Source of the DNA: Pseudomonas fragi
Lineage (GTDB): Bacteria > Pseudomonadota > Gammaproteobacteria > Pseudomonadales > Pseudomonadaceae
Reading direction: 5' to 3'
DNA: 64,000 nucleotides
Assembly (NCBI RefSeq): GCF_002269505.1
Contig: NZ_NQKQ01000014.1
Location: 61,147-125,146, forward strand
Under the pieces are notes generated by a model. The model made no database searches and was not told the origin of the DNA. It saw only the letters and a program-made list of their open reading frames with translations. The translations under genes and the position numbers were made by a program. Positions within the stretch are counted from its first letter, which is position 1. The number at the start of each line of letters is the position of its first letter. Below, piece after piece: positions 1-9,141 of the stretch.

Positions 1-1075
1 TCATGCCCCCCGCCGCACCGGCCTGGCCAAAGCTGAGCTGGCCGCCGTGGGTGTTCATCGGGAAATCGCCGCGCCAGGTCAGGTCGTGTTCACGCACAAA
101 ACTCATGCCTTCGCCCTTGGCGCAAAACCCGGCGTCTTCCAGGGTCAGCAAGGCGGTGATGGTGTAGCAGTCGTAAATCTGTGCCGCGTCGACATCGGCA
201 GGCTTGAGCCCGGCCATTGCGAATGCTCGTTGCGAGGCAGGCCCGATAGGCGTGTGCAGCATGTCCTGGGCATAGGACGGAGACTTGAACGCCAGATGCT
301 CGCCGAAACCGGTGATCCACGACGGCCGCTTGCGCGCCCGTGCTGCCACCTCTTTGGAGGCAATAATCATCGCGGCGCCGCCGGCTACCGGCATGACGAT
401 TTCCAGCACATGCAGCGGGTCAGCGACTTTTTTACTGGCCAGCACTTGCTCGATGGTCAGCGGCTGACCGTAAAACATCGCTTCGGGGTTGTACTGCGCA
501 TTGGTGCGCTGATCGACCGCGATTTTTGCCAGTGCCCGCGGGTCATAACCATATTGCGCGGCATAGCGCTGGGCGATCATCGCGTAGCCGGTGTTCTGGC
601 CCATATGCCCGTACGGCAAGTCGAACTCGGCTTCGGGTGCACCGAATGCCGTGCTATGGCCGCCAAAGCGCATGGCGCGGGCCATCCAGCTGGCGTCTTC
701 ATCCGGGCCCATGGGCGCCATGCGCGCAGGCAGCACACACAACACCGCCTGGCATAAACCCAGTTCGATGGCGGCAGCCGCGCGCCAGACCATACCTACC
801 GAGGTGCAGCCACCAAGGTCGACTACTTCGGCAAAATTCAGGCGCAAGCCCAGGTACTCGGCGGCCATCGCCGGGACGAACACTGAGGCTTCATGAAAAT
901 GCGGGCCGTTGATCACCAGCCCGTCGAGATCCGATGCCTGCAAGCCGGCATCCTGTAAAGCCCGGGCCGCCAGGTCAGCCACTTGCTCCAGGTGGAACAT
1001 GCGCGGGGCCGTGGCGTATTTCTCCGGTTTGTACTGAGCGCTGCCAACAATGGCGGCATGACCTTTAAGACCCAT
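1..1075 (-). CDS. SCP-x-type thiolase/acetyl-CoA acetyltransferase family protein (3' part outside window)
   Basis: The frame opens at an ATG preceded by an AAAGAGAG ribosome site and stays open to the window edge, so 358 residues are visible and the C-terminus is missing. It has the lipid-transfer-protein/SCP-x thiolase pattern: a Cys in a DLGGCTSVG context near residue 93 and, close to the edge, NTHGGQLSFG. In this subgroup such proteins cleave acyl-CoA chains by thiolysis or retro-aldol reaction and usually need a small DUF35/OB-fold partner, which would lie just left of the window. It follows a CoA ligase and oxidoreductase genes on the same strand, consistent with side-chain or ring-product cleavage. 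Exact reaction unknown. Confidence 0.85.
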   Translation of the reverse strand, partial: MGLKGHAAIVGSAQYKPEKYATAPRMFHLEQVADLAARALQDAGLQASDLDGLVINGPHFHEASVFVPAMAAEYLGLRLNFAEVVDLGGCTSVGMVWRAAAAIELGLCQAVLCVLPARMAPMGPDEDASWMARAMRFGGHSTAFGAPEAEFDLPYGHMGQNTGYAMIAQRYAAQYGYDPRALAKIAVDQRTNAQYNPEAMFYGQPLTIEQVLASKKVADPLHVLEIVMPVAGGAAMIIASKEVAARARKRPSWITGFGEHLAFKSPSYAQDMLHTPIGPASQRAFAMAGLKPADVDAAQIYDCYTITALLTLEDAGFCAKGEGMSFVREHDLTWRGDFPMNTHGGQLSFGQAGAAGGM

Positions 1076-1106
1076 GGTTTTCTCTCTTTAGTCAGTTCAT
1101 CCAGCT

Positions 1107-1203
1107 TTGTAGTCGCTGCCCAAGGCTGCGATGAGGACCTGAGGGCCTTCAAGGAAACGGGTTGCTACGCAACCCTTCGCAGCCTGCGGCAGCGACTACA
1201 GGG
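1107..1203. repeat. Palindromic REP pair, GTAGTCGCTGCC family
   Basis: Two inverted copies of a TGTAGTCGCTGCC...GGCTGCG unit face each other, with a smaller GGGTTG/CAACCC hairpin inside. The same family recurs at 25689-25769. It lies between two genes of the same strand and may end or stabilise the upstream transcript. Confidence 0.8.
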
Positions 1204-1210
1204 GCGTTTT

Positions 1211-2878
1211 TTAGAAGGTGTATTTCATCGAGAACGTGGCGTAATCACGGTCTGCCAGCGGGCGGTAGATCGGGTCCGGCGAGCCGAGGTAGCCGATGTA
1301 CTTGAGCGACACTTCCAGGTTGCTCAGGTATTTGAAGGTGGTACCCGCGCTCAGGCGGCGGTCCCCTGCCACACCGGCAATGGTTCCTGACATCGGCGCC
1401 GCACCGCTGAACACGTTGGAAAAGGTGAACGGCACTTCCAGGTCCCAGCCCTGGAACACGCCCGGGTAACTGAACGAGGCACCCACGGTGTACGCGCTTG
1501 CCGAGCGGGTGCGCCAGGCGGTGGCGGTCTTGTAGGTGTATTGATCCGACGGTTGCACGGACGGCACCAGCGACGGCAACAGGCCCACGCCTTCAAGGTT
1601 TGGCGCGGCCGAGGTTTCGTCGGCGTGATCGGCACGCACGGTGACAAATTCACCGGTCAGGGTGGTCTGGCTGGCCCACGGGCGGTCCCCCAGGATGCGC
1701 ATGGCCGACAACTGGAACTGCTGGCCCTTACCCTTGGCTGGCACCGGGCCAAGACCGGTGTTGACCATCACCGGAGCTCCGTCGCGGTACGACCATTCCG
1801 CCCCGAGCTGGTACTCACCAATCTTGGTGGTGGCACTGATACCCGTCAGCTTGATGTCTTCAAAATATTTGACCCGGTAGCCGTTGGCCTTGTAAGCCAG
1901 GCCACCGGGGCCTGCCGGTATCGGGTCCCAGCCGACCAGTGCAGTGGCCGGGTTTTTGTCGTGGTACACCACATGGAACAGCGACAGTTCAAGGTCGGTG
2001 ATCGGCCGGTAGCGCACCTGCGCGCCCCACTGACCGCTGTCGCGCGGCTCATCGGTACCCAGGTAAGGCACCTTGTTGGCGCCCATGTACAAAAACTCGC
2101 GGCCCGGGCCAATCACGTCGGAAGTCGACAGGAAGCTGCCCACCGGCGGCAATTCAGTGCCCTTCCACTCGTACTGGACATAACCGCCCAGGGTGAATTG
2201 CGGGTTGATGCGGTAAGACGCCGAGAACTGCCCCACTGGCAACAACACTTCTTTGACTTCAACCCCCGGCTGCGCCGCCTTGACCGCATCGGACGGGTTC
2301 TGCACGCCGTTGACGCCAGGGTAGTAAAGGCTCTCGCCCCATGACTCGATATGCCGGCCCGCTTTTACGTCGAGCATGGTGTCGTTTTCAAAGCGCCAGC
2401 CGCCGAACACATAAGCGTCGAGCAGGCGCGTGCGGCCACCGCTGTAGTAGCGGGTGTCACTGGTGAACTCGTCGTTGTCACCGTACTTGTTGACGGTGGC
2501 CGGGGAGTCGTTGTCGTTTTTACGGTGGTACACGTCGTCGTAAAAGGTACTGGCACGCACCACTGCGCCGTAGTTGTCCTTGCGCAGGATCATCTCGCCC
2601 AGCGCACCCACCCGGTTGGTGGTGAGGCTGTGCTGATCAAAGTTGCGGTTCGGGTCATCGGCGTTGATCCCCATCAACCGGTCGCTGGGTTTGCCCAGGC
2701 GCGTGCCAATGCCGTAGCTGGTGGTGACCGACCAGTCAATCGTGGTGCCGTCATCGAACTCGATGGTGTCCCCTGCCCACAGCGGGCTGCAGACCAGCGC
2801 CACGGCAACGGCCAGGCCACTGGCCTGGAAGTTGTGCGGGCGCTGCCCTGAACATTTATTGTTATTTTTATTGATCAC
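1211..2878 (-). CDS. DUF1302 family outer-membrane protein
   Basis: A 555-residue protein. The GTG start at 2878 is preferred because AGGAGAGG lies seven bases upstream, and an Ala-rich signal peptide follows (cleavage after about Ala35, in SPLWA). The rest is beta-strand-rich with alternating aromatic residues and ends in FSMKYTF, a typical outer-membrane barrel C-terminus with a final Phe. DUF1302 proteins in pseudomonads accompany DUF1329 proteins and thiolase/CoA-ligase genes for hydrophobic substrates; no DUF1329 gene is visible here. The likely role is passage of a hydrophobic substrate across the outer membrane, inferred from family and context. Confidence 0.85.
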   Translation of the reverse strand: MINKNNNKCSGQRPHNFQASGLAVAVALVCSPLWAGDTIEFDDGTTIDWSVTTSYGIGTRLGKPSDRLMGINADDPNRNFDQHSLTTNRVGALGEMILRKDNYGAVVRASTFYDDVYHRKNDNDSPATVNKYGDNDEFTSDTRYYSGGRTRLLDAYVFGGWRFENDTMLDVKAGRHIESWGESLYYPGVNGVQNPSDAVKAAQPGVEVKEVLLPVGQFSASYRINPQFTLGGYVQYEWKGTELPPVGSFLSTSDVIGPGREFLYMGANKVPYLGTDEPRDSGQWGAQVRYRPITDLELSLFHVVYHDKNPATALVGWDPIPAGPGGLAYKANGYRVKYFEDIKLTGISATTKIGEYQLGAEWSYRDGAPVMVNTGLGPVPAKGKGQQFQLSAMRILGDRPWASQTTLTGEFVTVRADHADETSAAPNLEGVGLLPSLVPSVQPSDQYTYKTATAWRTRSASAYTVGASFSYPGVFQGWDLEVPFTFSNVFSGAAPMSGTIAGVAGDRRLSAGTTFKYLSNLEVSLKYIGYLGSPDPIYRPLADRDYATFSMKYTF

Positions 2879-2942
2879 TCTGCCTCTCCTGGTTAGCGAC
2901 TCGGTGGCCGCTTCGATGGGTTCAAGCGTCATTGCGTTGTGC

Positions 2943-4028
2943 TCAAAACAACTCAAGCGGGTCGAACTTCACGACTCCTGTCGGGGCCAGTCGATAACGA
3001 TGTAGCCCTCCTTGCTCCTCACGAACGAGCGCCCCCTCGGCCATGAGGTAGTTGGCGTGCGCCAATGTCTCCCCAAGCGCCATCAGCTCGTCGAAACGGC
3101 CTGACAGCTTTTTAAACAGCACCGCCATCATCTCCAGCCCGGTGCGTGGTTGTTCGCAAGCCGCGAGCAACTGCTGCAAGTGATTGCGATGGTGGTCACG
3201 CAGTTGATCAAGGCGCAGATGCAAATTGAAAAACGGCCGCTCATGGGCCGGCAGCACCAGTACGTCGTCGGGGATCGTGCGCAACCGTTCAATCGAGTCG
3301 AGCCAGTCGCGCAACGGGTTGGCCTGGGGTTCGCTGACATACACGGCAATCGTCGAGGTGATACGTGGCAACACCTGATCACCGGAAATCAGCAAGCCAT
3401 CGTCCGGCGCAAACAGGCACGCGTGTTCCGGCGAATGACCGTTGCCCGTGACCACCTGCCAGCGGCGTGCACCGATGGTCAACTGGCTGCCGTGCTCAAG
3501 GCGGATAAACCCCGCCACCAACTGCGGGCGAAAGTGTTCGCCCTGGATCAACGGCAGCAGCGACGTCGCGCGCTCGGCACTGAAACCGGCCTTTTGATAA
3601 AAATCCAGGAATGCCCAGTCCGGCTCCGCCGCCCGTGGCGGGCCATGGTGCAACGCTTCAAACTCGCCATGGGTCATCAGCACCGGGCAGCGAAAGCGCT
3701 CGGCCAGCCAGCCCACCACACCGGTGTGGTCGCTATGAAAATGAGTGCAAATGATCGCCTTGAGTGGCAAGCCTGCCATGGCATCGACAAACACTTGCTC
3801 CCACACGGCGCGGCATTGCTCGCTGTTCAGCCCGGTGTCCACCGCCACCCAGCCGTCACCGTGACGCAGCAGATACAGGTTGATGTGATCGAGGCCGAAC
3901 GGCAGCGGCATGCGCAGCCATAACACGCCCTCGGCGACTTCCTGCACCTGGCCGCTGGCCGGGGCCTGTGGCCAGGGATAGCGCAGACCGTCACGCCATT
4001 GATGACCTTGCGCGTCGAGTTCAGTCAT
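2943..4028 (-). CDS. Metallo-beta-lactamase-fold hydrolase
   Basis: A 361-residue protein with the metal-binding signature THFHSDH at residues 95-101, a VDTG strand before it, GHSPEH further on and a SGDQVLP segment, in the order of the glyoxalase II/MBL superfamily. The C-terminal helical region resembles MBL-fold proteins that hydrolyse CoA thioesters or lactones. The ATG at 4028 overlaps the end of the upstream CoA ligase gene (ATGACTGA), so the two are translationally coupled. A thioesterase or lactonase step in the neighbouring pathway is plausible, but the substrate cannot be read from sequence. Confidence 0.88.
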   Translation of the reverse strand: MTELDAQGHQWRDGLRYPWPQAPASGQVQEVAEGVLWLRMPLPFGLDHINLYLLRHGDGWVAVDTGLNSEQCRAVWEQVFVDAMAGLPLKAIICTHFHSDHTGVVGWLAERFRCPVLMTHGEFEALHHGPPRAAEPDWAFLDFYQKAGFSAERATSLLPLIQGEHFRPQLVAGFIRLEHGSQLTIGARRWQVVTGNGHSPEHACLFAPDDGLLISGDQVLPRITSTIAVYVSEPQANPLRDWLDSIERLRTIPDDVLVLPAHERPFFNLHLRLDQLRDHHRNHLQQLLAACEQPRTGLEMMAVLFKKLSGRFDELMALGETLAHANYLMAEGALVREEQGGLHRYRLAPTGVVKFDPLELF

Positions 4029-5883
4029 GGTGCTGGCCTGCAAAAGGCAACAGGCCGGCGCGGGCCAGCACTTGCAGCGAATAAGGCTGGTAGGTGCGGG
4101 TACTTTCATCGCGCACGAACAACGGGTCGCTGAAAAACTGTGGCGCGTAGCCCTGGCGCTGCAGGTCGACCTTGCGCAGCTTGAAGGTGCTGGTCAGGTC
4201 TGCCGCCTCTGTTACCCGCACAAACATCGGCGCGGCATATCGTGGCAAACGCGCATGGGTCAGTTCATAAAAGGCCTGCGGCTCGAAGATATGCCCGGGC
4301 TGCATCAAAATCGCCGCCATACCGGCACGCCCTTCGTGTTCGGGTACCTGCACGCCGTACACATTGATCAACTCAAGCCCTGGCATATCACTCAGGGTAT
4401 CGGCTACTTCCAGGGTCGAGACGTTCTCGCTTTTCCAGCGGAAGGTGTCGCCGATACGGTCGACAAAATAGAAATAGCCGTCGTCGTCGTAACGCAGCAG
4501 ATCGCCCGAACTCCAGTAGGCATCGCCACTCTGAAACACGTTGCGGCGGATCTTGCTCTCGCTGGCCGCAGCGCTGGTGTACCCCTCGAAACGCCCACCG
4601 CCGATCTGCGGGTGATCCACGATAAAGCCCATTGCCTCACCGATTTCCCCCGGCAGGCAGAGCTGGTAAAAACCGTTTTCGTCCCGTGGATGGCTGTCGC
4701 TCTCGACGTCATAACGCACCAGGCGCAGATTGGTGCGGCTCCAGTCCGGTACGCGGCCACAGGAGCCCACATAGTTGTCGACATTGATCAGATTGGCGTT
4801 GGCCTCGGTGGCGCCCCAGCCCTCGAACACCTGGATCGGGCCAAAACGTTCCAGCCAGCGCTGCCACGACTCGGGCGTGAGCCCGGCGCCGAGCATATGG
4901 CGCAGGCTGTGCTGGCGTTCACCCGCGACCACCGGCTGGTTGAGCAGGTAGCGGCAGATCTCGCCGATGTACTGGAACACAGTAATGCGGTTGCGGCGCA
5001 CATCCGGCCAGAACTCGCGCACGCTGAACTTGCGCCGCAGCACAATGCTCGCACCTGCACGCAGGGCCGTGGACGTCACCGAAGTGGCCGCCGCGCCGTG
5101 GTACAGCGGCAGGCAGCAGTAAAATACGTCTTCACAGGTGGCCCCCAAGGTGACTTCCATCACGTCACCCGAGGACAGCCAGCGCATATGGCTATAGCGT
5201 GCTGCTTTTGGCAGGCCGGTGGTGCCCGAAGTGAATATCAGCAGCGTGGTGGTTTCGGCCGTAATCGCCGCCCGCACGTCACGGGCGAAAACTGTGGCCG
5301 GGGCAGCAGCAACCTGCTGGTCAAAGTCGATATCGACAAAGGCCGGCAGCTCACCGTCAAAAGGGTTCAGCGCATCCTGGACCAGCCACAGCGGCACATC
5401 CGGCAAACCTGCCGTGCCCAGCAGATTGGCCAGGCATTCTTCGCCCACCACCACCGCCTTGGCCGCCGTGGACTGCAAGGCATGCACCAGTGGCTTGCCA
5501 CTGACCTGGGTGTTGATAAACGCTACCACCACCCCGAGTTTGACCAGCCCGAACCAGCTGTAGAAAAACTGCGGACGGTTCTCCATGGCAATCGCGCACA
5601 CATCACCGGGGCGCAGCCCCTTGGCGTAAAACACATGGGCCATGCGATTGGCTTGAGCCTCCACGGCGGCGTAGGTGAAATGCTCCTCGCCGTCGATCAG
5701 AAAAGGCCGATCCGGGAATGTCCGGGCCTGCGCTTCAAGGCGGTCAGCCAAGGTATAGAGGTCCGCAGGTTTGATCTGACCACTGGCCGCCGAGCGCAAG
5801 TCCAGCAGCGCCTGAGTCTGTTCACGGGGCACGGGCTGTTGTTTGGCCGCCGTCAGGGGGCTGATGCGGGACATGTCGTTCAT
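4021..5883 (-). CDS. Acyl-CoA synthetase of the FATP/very-long-chain type
   Basis: A 620-residue AMP-forming ligase. The P-loop TSGTTGLPK is at residues 218-226, followed by GWGATEAN near 357 and YWSSGDLLRYDDDGYFYFVDR near 455. The IQVFEGWGATEAN and FRWKSENVS wording is that of the FATP (SLC27-like) branch, which contains very-long-chain fatty acid and bile-acid/sterol CoA ligases. It activates a carboxylic acid to its CoA ester in the cytoplasm. Its start overlaps the end of the preceding reductase gene by ATGA, and its own end overlaps the MBL gene, placing it in the middle of an operon. Confidence 0.9.
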   Translation of the reverse strand: MNDMSRISPLTAAKQQPVPREQTQALLDLRSAASGQIKPADLYTLADRLEAQARTFPDRPFLIDGEEHFTYAAVEAQANRMAHVFYAKGLRPGDVCAIAMENRPQFFYSWFGLVKLGVVVAFINTQVSGKPLVHALQSTAAKAVVVGEECLANLLGTAGLPDVPLWLVQDALNPFDGELPAFVDIDFDQQVAAAPATVFARDVRAAITAETTTLLIFTSGTTGLPKAARYSHMRWLSSGDVMEVTLGATCEDVFYCCLPLYHGAAATSVTSTALRAGASIVLRRKFSVREFWPDVRRNRITVFQYIGEICRYLLNQPVVAGERQHSLRHMLGAGLTPESWQRWLERFGPIQVFEGWGATEANANLINVDNYVGSCGRVPDWSRTNLRLVRYDVESDSHPRDENGFYQLCLPGEIGEAMGFIVDHPQIGGGRFEGYTSAAASESKIRRNVFQSGDAYWSSGDLLRYDDDGYFYFVDRIGDTFRWKSENVSTLEVADTLSDMPGLELINVYGVQVPEHEGRAGMAAILMQPGHIFEPQAFYELTHARLPRYAAPMFVRVTEAADLTSTFKLRKVDLQRQGYAPQFFSDPLFVRDESTRTYQPYSLQVLARAGLLPFAGQHHD

Positions 5884-6953
5884 TGCGCCACCGCCTCGGC
5901 CAACGGGTAATCGCTGTAGCCTTCGGGGCCGGGGGAGTACAGGGTCTTGCGATCGAAGCGGGCCAGCGGCAAACCCTTGCGCAAGCGCTCGACCAGATCC
6001 GGGTTGGCTATGAAGTGCCGGGCAAACGACACCGCATCGCCCTGTCCTGCCTGCAGCGCCGCTTGTGCCGTTTCACCGTCAAAACCGTCATTGAGGATCA
6101 GGCCGTTGCTGCAATGGCGCTGGGCCAGGGCAAAGGCATCCAGCTCAGCCAGGGGCGAACGCATGATGTGAACGTAAGCCAGGCCCATCGGCTCGGCGGC
6201 CTTGCACAAGGCAACTGCAGTGGCCAGCGGGTCTTCGTCATCGATATCGTTGAACGGGTTGCCCGGGCACAGGCGCAAGGCGACGCGCCCGGCACCAATG
6301 GCCGAAGCCATCGCCGCCAGCACCTGCTGCGGGAAACGCACGCGGTTTTCGACGCTGCCACCGTACTGGTCTTCACGCCGGTTGCTGCCCGATGCCATAA
6401 ATTGCATCGGCAGATAACCGCTGGTGCAGTGCAGTTCTACCCCGTCAAAACCGGCCTCGCGGGCATTCAGTGCGGCCTGGCGGTAATCTTCGATGACCTG
6501 TTCGATATCGCGCTGCGACAAGGCCTGTGGCTCGTCGGTGTCAACCATCCCGGCAGTGTCGGTAAACAGTTGGGTGCGCGCACGCAAGGCCGACGGTGCT
6601 ACCGTGGCGGCGCCTGCCGGTTTGTTGTGAGCACTGGCTGCACGGCCCACATGCATCAGTTGCAGCACAATCAGGCCGCCCTCGGCATGTACTGCATCGG
6701 TCACGGCTTTCCAGGCGGTAATTTGCTCAGCGCTGTAAATCGCCGGGGTACGGCAGTAGCCCAGGCCACTGGCCGAGGGCGCCGTGCCTTCGGCGACAAT
6801 CAGTCCGGCCGAAGCGCGCTGACGGTAATACTCGACCATCTCGGCCGTCGGCACCCCGTGCTGATCAGCGCGGCTGCGGGTCATGGGTGCCATGACGATA
6901 CGGTTGGCCAGTTCAAGCTCACCCAGGCGCACGGGTTCAAACAGAATGCTCAT
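5880..6953 (-). CDS. Old yellow enzyme family alkene reductase
   Basis: A 357-residue FMN-dependent NAD(P)H:enone reductase. The N-terminus LFEPVRLGELELANRIVMAPMTRSRA is classic for the family, and QYGGSVENR, the FMN-phosphate region and the C-terminal phosphate loop (FARHFIANPDLVERL) are present. In well-studied members two residues, His and Asn/His spaced HxxN or HxxH, bind the substrate carbonyl; here the segment reads His175-Cys-Thr-Ser178, so the second partner is a Ser. It probably reduces an activated C=C bond in the pathway of the surrounding genes. The gene overlaps the downstream CoA ligase start. Confidence 0.92.
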   Translation of the reverse strand: MSILFEPVRLGELELANRIVMAPMTRSRADQHGVPTAEMVEYYRQRASAGLIVAEGTAPSASGLGYCRTPAIYSAEQITAWKAVTDAVHAEGGLIVLQLMHVGRAASAHNKPAGAATVAPSALRARTQLFTDTAGMVDTDEPQALSQRDIEQVIEDYRQAALNAREAGFDGVELHCTSGYLPMQFMASGSNRREDQYGGSVENRVRFPQQVLAAMASAIGAGRVALRLCPGNPFNDIDDEDPLATAVALCKAAEPMGLAYVHIMRSPLAELDAFALAQRHCSNGLILNDGFDGETAQAALQAGQGDAVSFARHFIANPDLVERLRKGLPLARFDRKTLYSPGPEGYSDYPLAEAVAQ

Positions 6954-6962
6954 AGTATTTCC

Positions 6963-7592
6963 TCAGCGCACGCGGATTTTCGGTGCGCCAGCCCCACGGC
7001 GCAGGGTGGCAAGAAAGTGCTCGAGCGGTGCCGCTGTCGCCACTTGCGGCAGTTGCTCCTTGTCCGGGCGGCTGGCCCAGAACTCGGTCCACGACGGGAA
7101 CAGATCGTGGAACGTACCGGCGTAGGGTTCGCGCCCCGGCCAGCGCATTTTTTGCGTGCCGATCGGCGGTTTGTTGAGGTCACTGGCGTACCAGTAGCAC
7201 GGCAGGCGACGGCGGAAATACCAGCGCCCCTGCATGCGCTCGTAGTCATCCCAATAGAGCATTTGCATGGTCACCCACTCGGGGCCGGTCTCGTGCTCGT
7301 TCTTGGAATACACCACGCCCACGGCATGGTCCGGGTCGGTGAACTCGATCAGGTGCTGGCCCAGGTGATGGGAGGTGCCGTGAAACTGGTCGCGCAACGT
7401 GTCGTCGACCCAGGCCTTGAGGTGCGCTCGCCCGGTTTTTTCGCGGCCTACGCGAATGTCTTCGGCAAACAGATTGACGTGGGCATCGAGGTCACGCATG
7501 TCCAGCGACAACGAATATTTACCAGCCAACTGGCGGATCTCTTCAATCGACTCCAGTCGATCGAGACGGGCTAGCAAGGCGTTCTGTTCCAT
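6963..7592 (-). CDS. SnoaL/NTF2-like protein, possible dehydratase or isomerase
   Basis: A 209-residue protein with the cone-shaped NTF2/SnoaL_4 pattern: an N-terminal helix with YxxxxD (Tyr26, Asp31) and a GTSHHLGQH stretch (His75, His76, His80) on the following strands. This Tyr/Asp/His set is comparable to the acid-base groups of BaiE and scytalone dehydratase. The ATG at 7592 has AAGGA eleven bases upstream and was preferred over a longer frame that would overlap the SDR gene. It sits between an SDR and an enone reductase, which fits water elimination or double-bond shift before reduction. Function is inference. Confidence 0.8.
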   Translation of the reverse strand: MEQNALLARLDRLESIEEIRQLAGKYSLSLDMRDLDAHVNLFAEDIRVGREKTGRAHLKAWVDDTLRDQFHGTSHHLGQHLIEFTDPDHAVGVVYSKNEHETGPEWVTMQMLYWDDYERMQGRWYFRRRLPCYWYASDLNKPPIGTQKMRWPGREPYAGTFHDLFPSWTEFWASRPDKEQLPQVATAAPLEHFLATLRRGAGAPKIRVR

Positions 7593-7602
7593 AAAAGGGT
7601 CC

Positions 7603-8376
7603 TTATTCCAGTACCGTATACAGCTCGCTGCTGCGCCCGCCATCGACCGGCAGGCAAGCACCGGTGATGTATGAAGCTTCATCGCTGGCCAGGAACAGAA
7701 TGGCGTTGGCCACTTCCACCGGCTGGCCGACGCGTTTGAGCGGGATCAGTTTTTCGGTATTGGTGCGAGTCTTGTCATCGGTGAGCATGCCCGCCGTGGC
7801 CGGGGTCTCGACCACACCCGGGCTGACCACGTTGCAACGGATGTTGTGGCTGGCACCTTCACTGGCCGCAGCACGGCTGAAGTTGATCACCGCCGCTTTG
7901 GCGGCCGAGTAACCGGCCATCCACGGCGTACCGAACTGCCCGCAGATCGACGCCAGGTTGATGATCGAGCCGCTGCCCTGGGCGCGCATCAGGCCCATGG
8001 CTGTGCGCGTGCCCCAAAAGGTGCCGTCCACGGTGGTGGCAAAGTTGGAATGCCAGTCAGCGGTCGAGGTGCTGTCAATCGCGCCCCAGCTGTAGGCCAT
8101 GGCGTTGTTGACCAGAATGTCCAGGCGGCCGTGGCGCTGTGCCGTCTCGCTGATGGCGCCGACATAGGCGGCTTCATTGCTGACATCGGCCACCGCGCAT
8201 TCGGCACGGCCGCCGCTGTCACGGATCTGTGCCGCGACGGCTTGCAGCGGCTCGATGCGTCGCCCGCACAACACCACCAGCGCGCCTTCTTCGGCAAAGC
8301 GCAACGCTGTGGCCGCGCCGATGCCTGAACCGGCACCGCTGATAAAGGCAATTTTGTCTTGTAAACGAGTCCCCAT
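7603..8376 (-). CDS. SDR family NAD(P)-dependent oxidoreductase
   Basis: A 257-residue classical short-chain dehydrogenase. The cofactor motif GAGSGIG is at 14-20, NNA at 91-93, the catalytic Ser144 is in NLAS, and Tyr157/Lys161 form YSAAK. ATG 8376 follows a GGGAGAGCAG ribosome site. The C-terminus SSELYTVLE is longer than in FabG. Together with the next SDR it would oxidise or reduce hydroxyl/keto groups of the pathway intermediate; 3-hydroxysteroid-type dehydrogenases belong to this group, but the substrate is not determined. Confidence 0.92.
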   Translation of the reverse strand: MGTRLQDKIAFISGAGSGIGAATALRFAEEGALVVLCGRRIEPLQAVAAQIRDSGGRAECAVADVSNEAAYVGAISETAQRHGRLDILVNNAMAYSWGAIDSTSTADWHSNFATTVDGTFWGTRTAMGLMRAQGSGSIINLASICGQFGTPWMAGYSAAKAAVINFSRAAASEGASHNIRCNVVSPGVVETPATAGMLTDDKTRTNTEKLIPLKRVGQPVEVANAILFLASDEASYITGACLPVDGGRSSELYTVLE

Positions 8377-8406
8377 GATCTGCTCTCCCATTGCTGTGCG
8401 CGGCAC

Positions 8407-9141
8407 TCAGATAAACGCCATGCCGCCGTTGACCGCTAGGTTCTGGCCGGTGATGAACGCTGCGTCATCGCTGGCCAGAAAGGCCGCGACGCGAGCGATT
8501 TCATCGGTTTCACCCATGCGGCCCAGGGGGATGGCCTTGAGCATGCTTTGCATCCAATCGTCCGGGATGTCAGCCATCATCGGCGTGTTGGTCGGGCCGG
8601 GAACGATGGTGTTGACGCGTATGCCGTTGCCTGCAAGTTCGCGCGCCATGCTGCGGGTCAGGCCCATCACCCCGGCCTTGGCCGCGCAGTAATGGCTCGG
8701 GCCTTCGCCGGTCAGTGCCGCGGTGCTGGAGATATTGATAATGACCCCGGGGGTGGCAGCGGCAAGCATCAGCTTCACCGCTTCACGACTACAGAAAAAC
8801 GGCCCGGTGAGGTTGACCCCGATCACGCGTTGCCAGTGCTCGTCGGGGGTTTGTGCAAAGGCGTCGATGGAGCCGATGCCGGCGTTGTTGACCAGCACAT
8901 CGAGGCTGCCGAAATGTGCATGCACGGCGGCCATCGCGGTGGCGACCGAGTCGCTGTCGGCGACATTGCAGGACACTGCCAGGGCCTTTTCGCCCAGCCC
9001 TTCAATGCTTTGGCGCGCGGCATCGAGGTTGATATCGGCGGCAACAACCCTGGCCCCCTGCTCGGCAAAGTGACGAACAATTGCCCGTCCCATGCCCTGG
9101 CCAGCACCGGTTACAAACGCCACTTTGTTCAGCAATTTCAT
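8407..9141 (-). CDS. SDR family oxidoreductase, FabG-like
   Basis: A 244-residue classical SDR with GAGQGMG at 12-18, NNAG at 86-89, Ser139, Tyr151 and Lys155 (YCAAK), and the usual VNGG C-terminal region. The start ATG 9141 is chosen because the protein begins directly with the first Rossmann strand and a GGGAGAACAGG site precedes it. It is the first gene of the minus-strand operon that runs to the thiolase at the window edge, 30 bases upstream of the second SDR. It probably acts as a beta-hydroxyacyl-CoA or cyclic-alcohol dehydrogenase. Confidence 0.92.
   Translation of the reverse strand: MKLLNKVAFVTGAGQGMGRAIVRHFAEQGARVVAADINLDAARQSIEGLGEKALAVSCNVADSDSVATAMAAVHAHFGSLDVLVNNAGIGSIDAFAQTPDEHWQRVIGVNLTGPFFCSREAVKLMLAAATPGVIINISSTAALTGEGPSHYCAAKAGVMGLTRSMARELAGNGIRVNTIVPGPTNTPMMADIPDDWMQSMLKAIPLGRMGETDEIARVAAFLASDDAAFITGQNLAVNGGMAFI

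Noticed and set aside
4027..5910. A 627-codon frame on the plus strand opposite the acyl-CoA ligase
   Set aside because: GC-rich third positions of the real gene keep the opposite strand open. The translation has no recognisable domain and no ribosome site, while the minus-strand gene has all ligase motifs.
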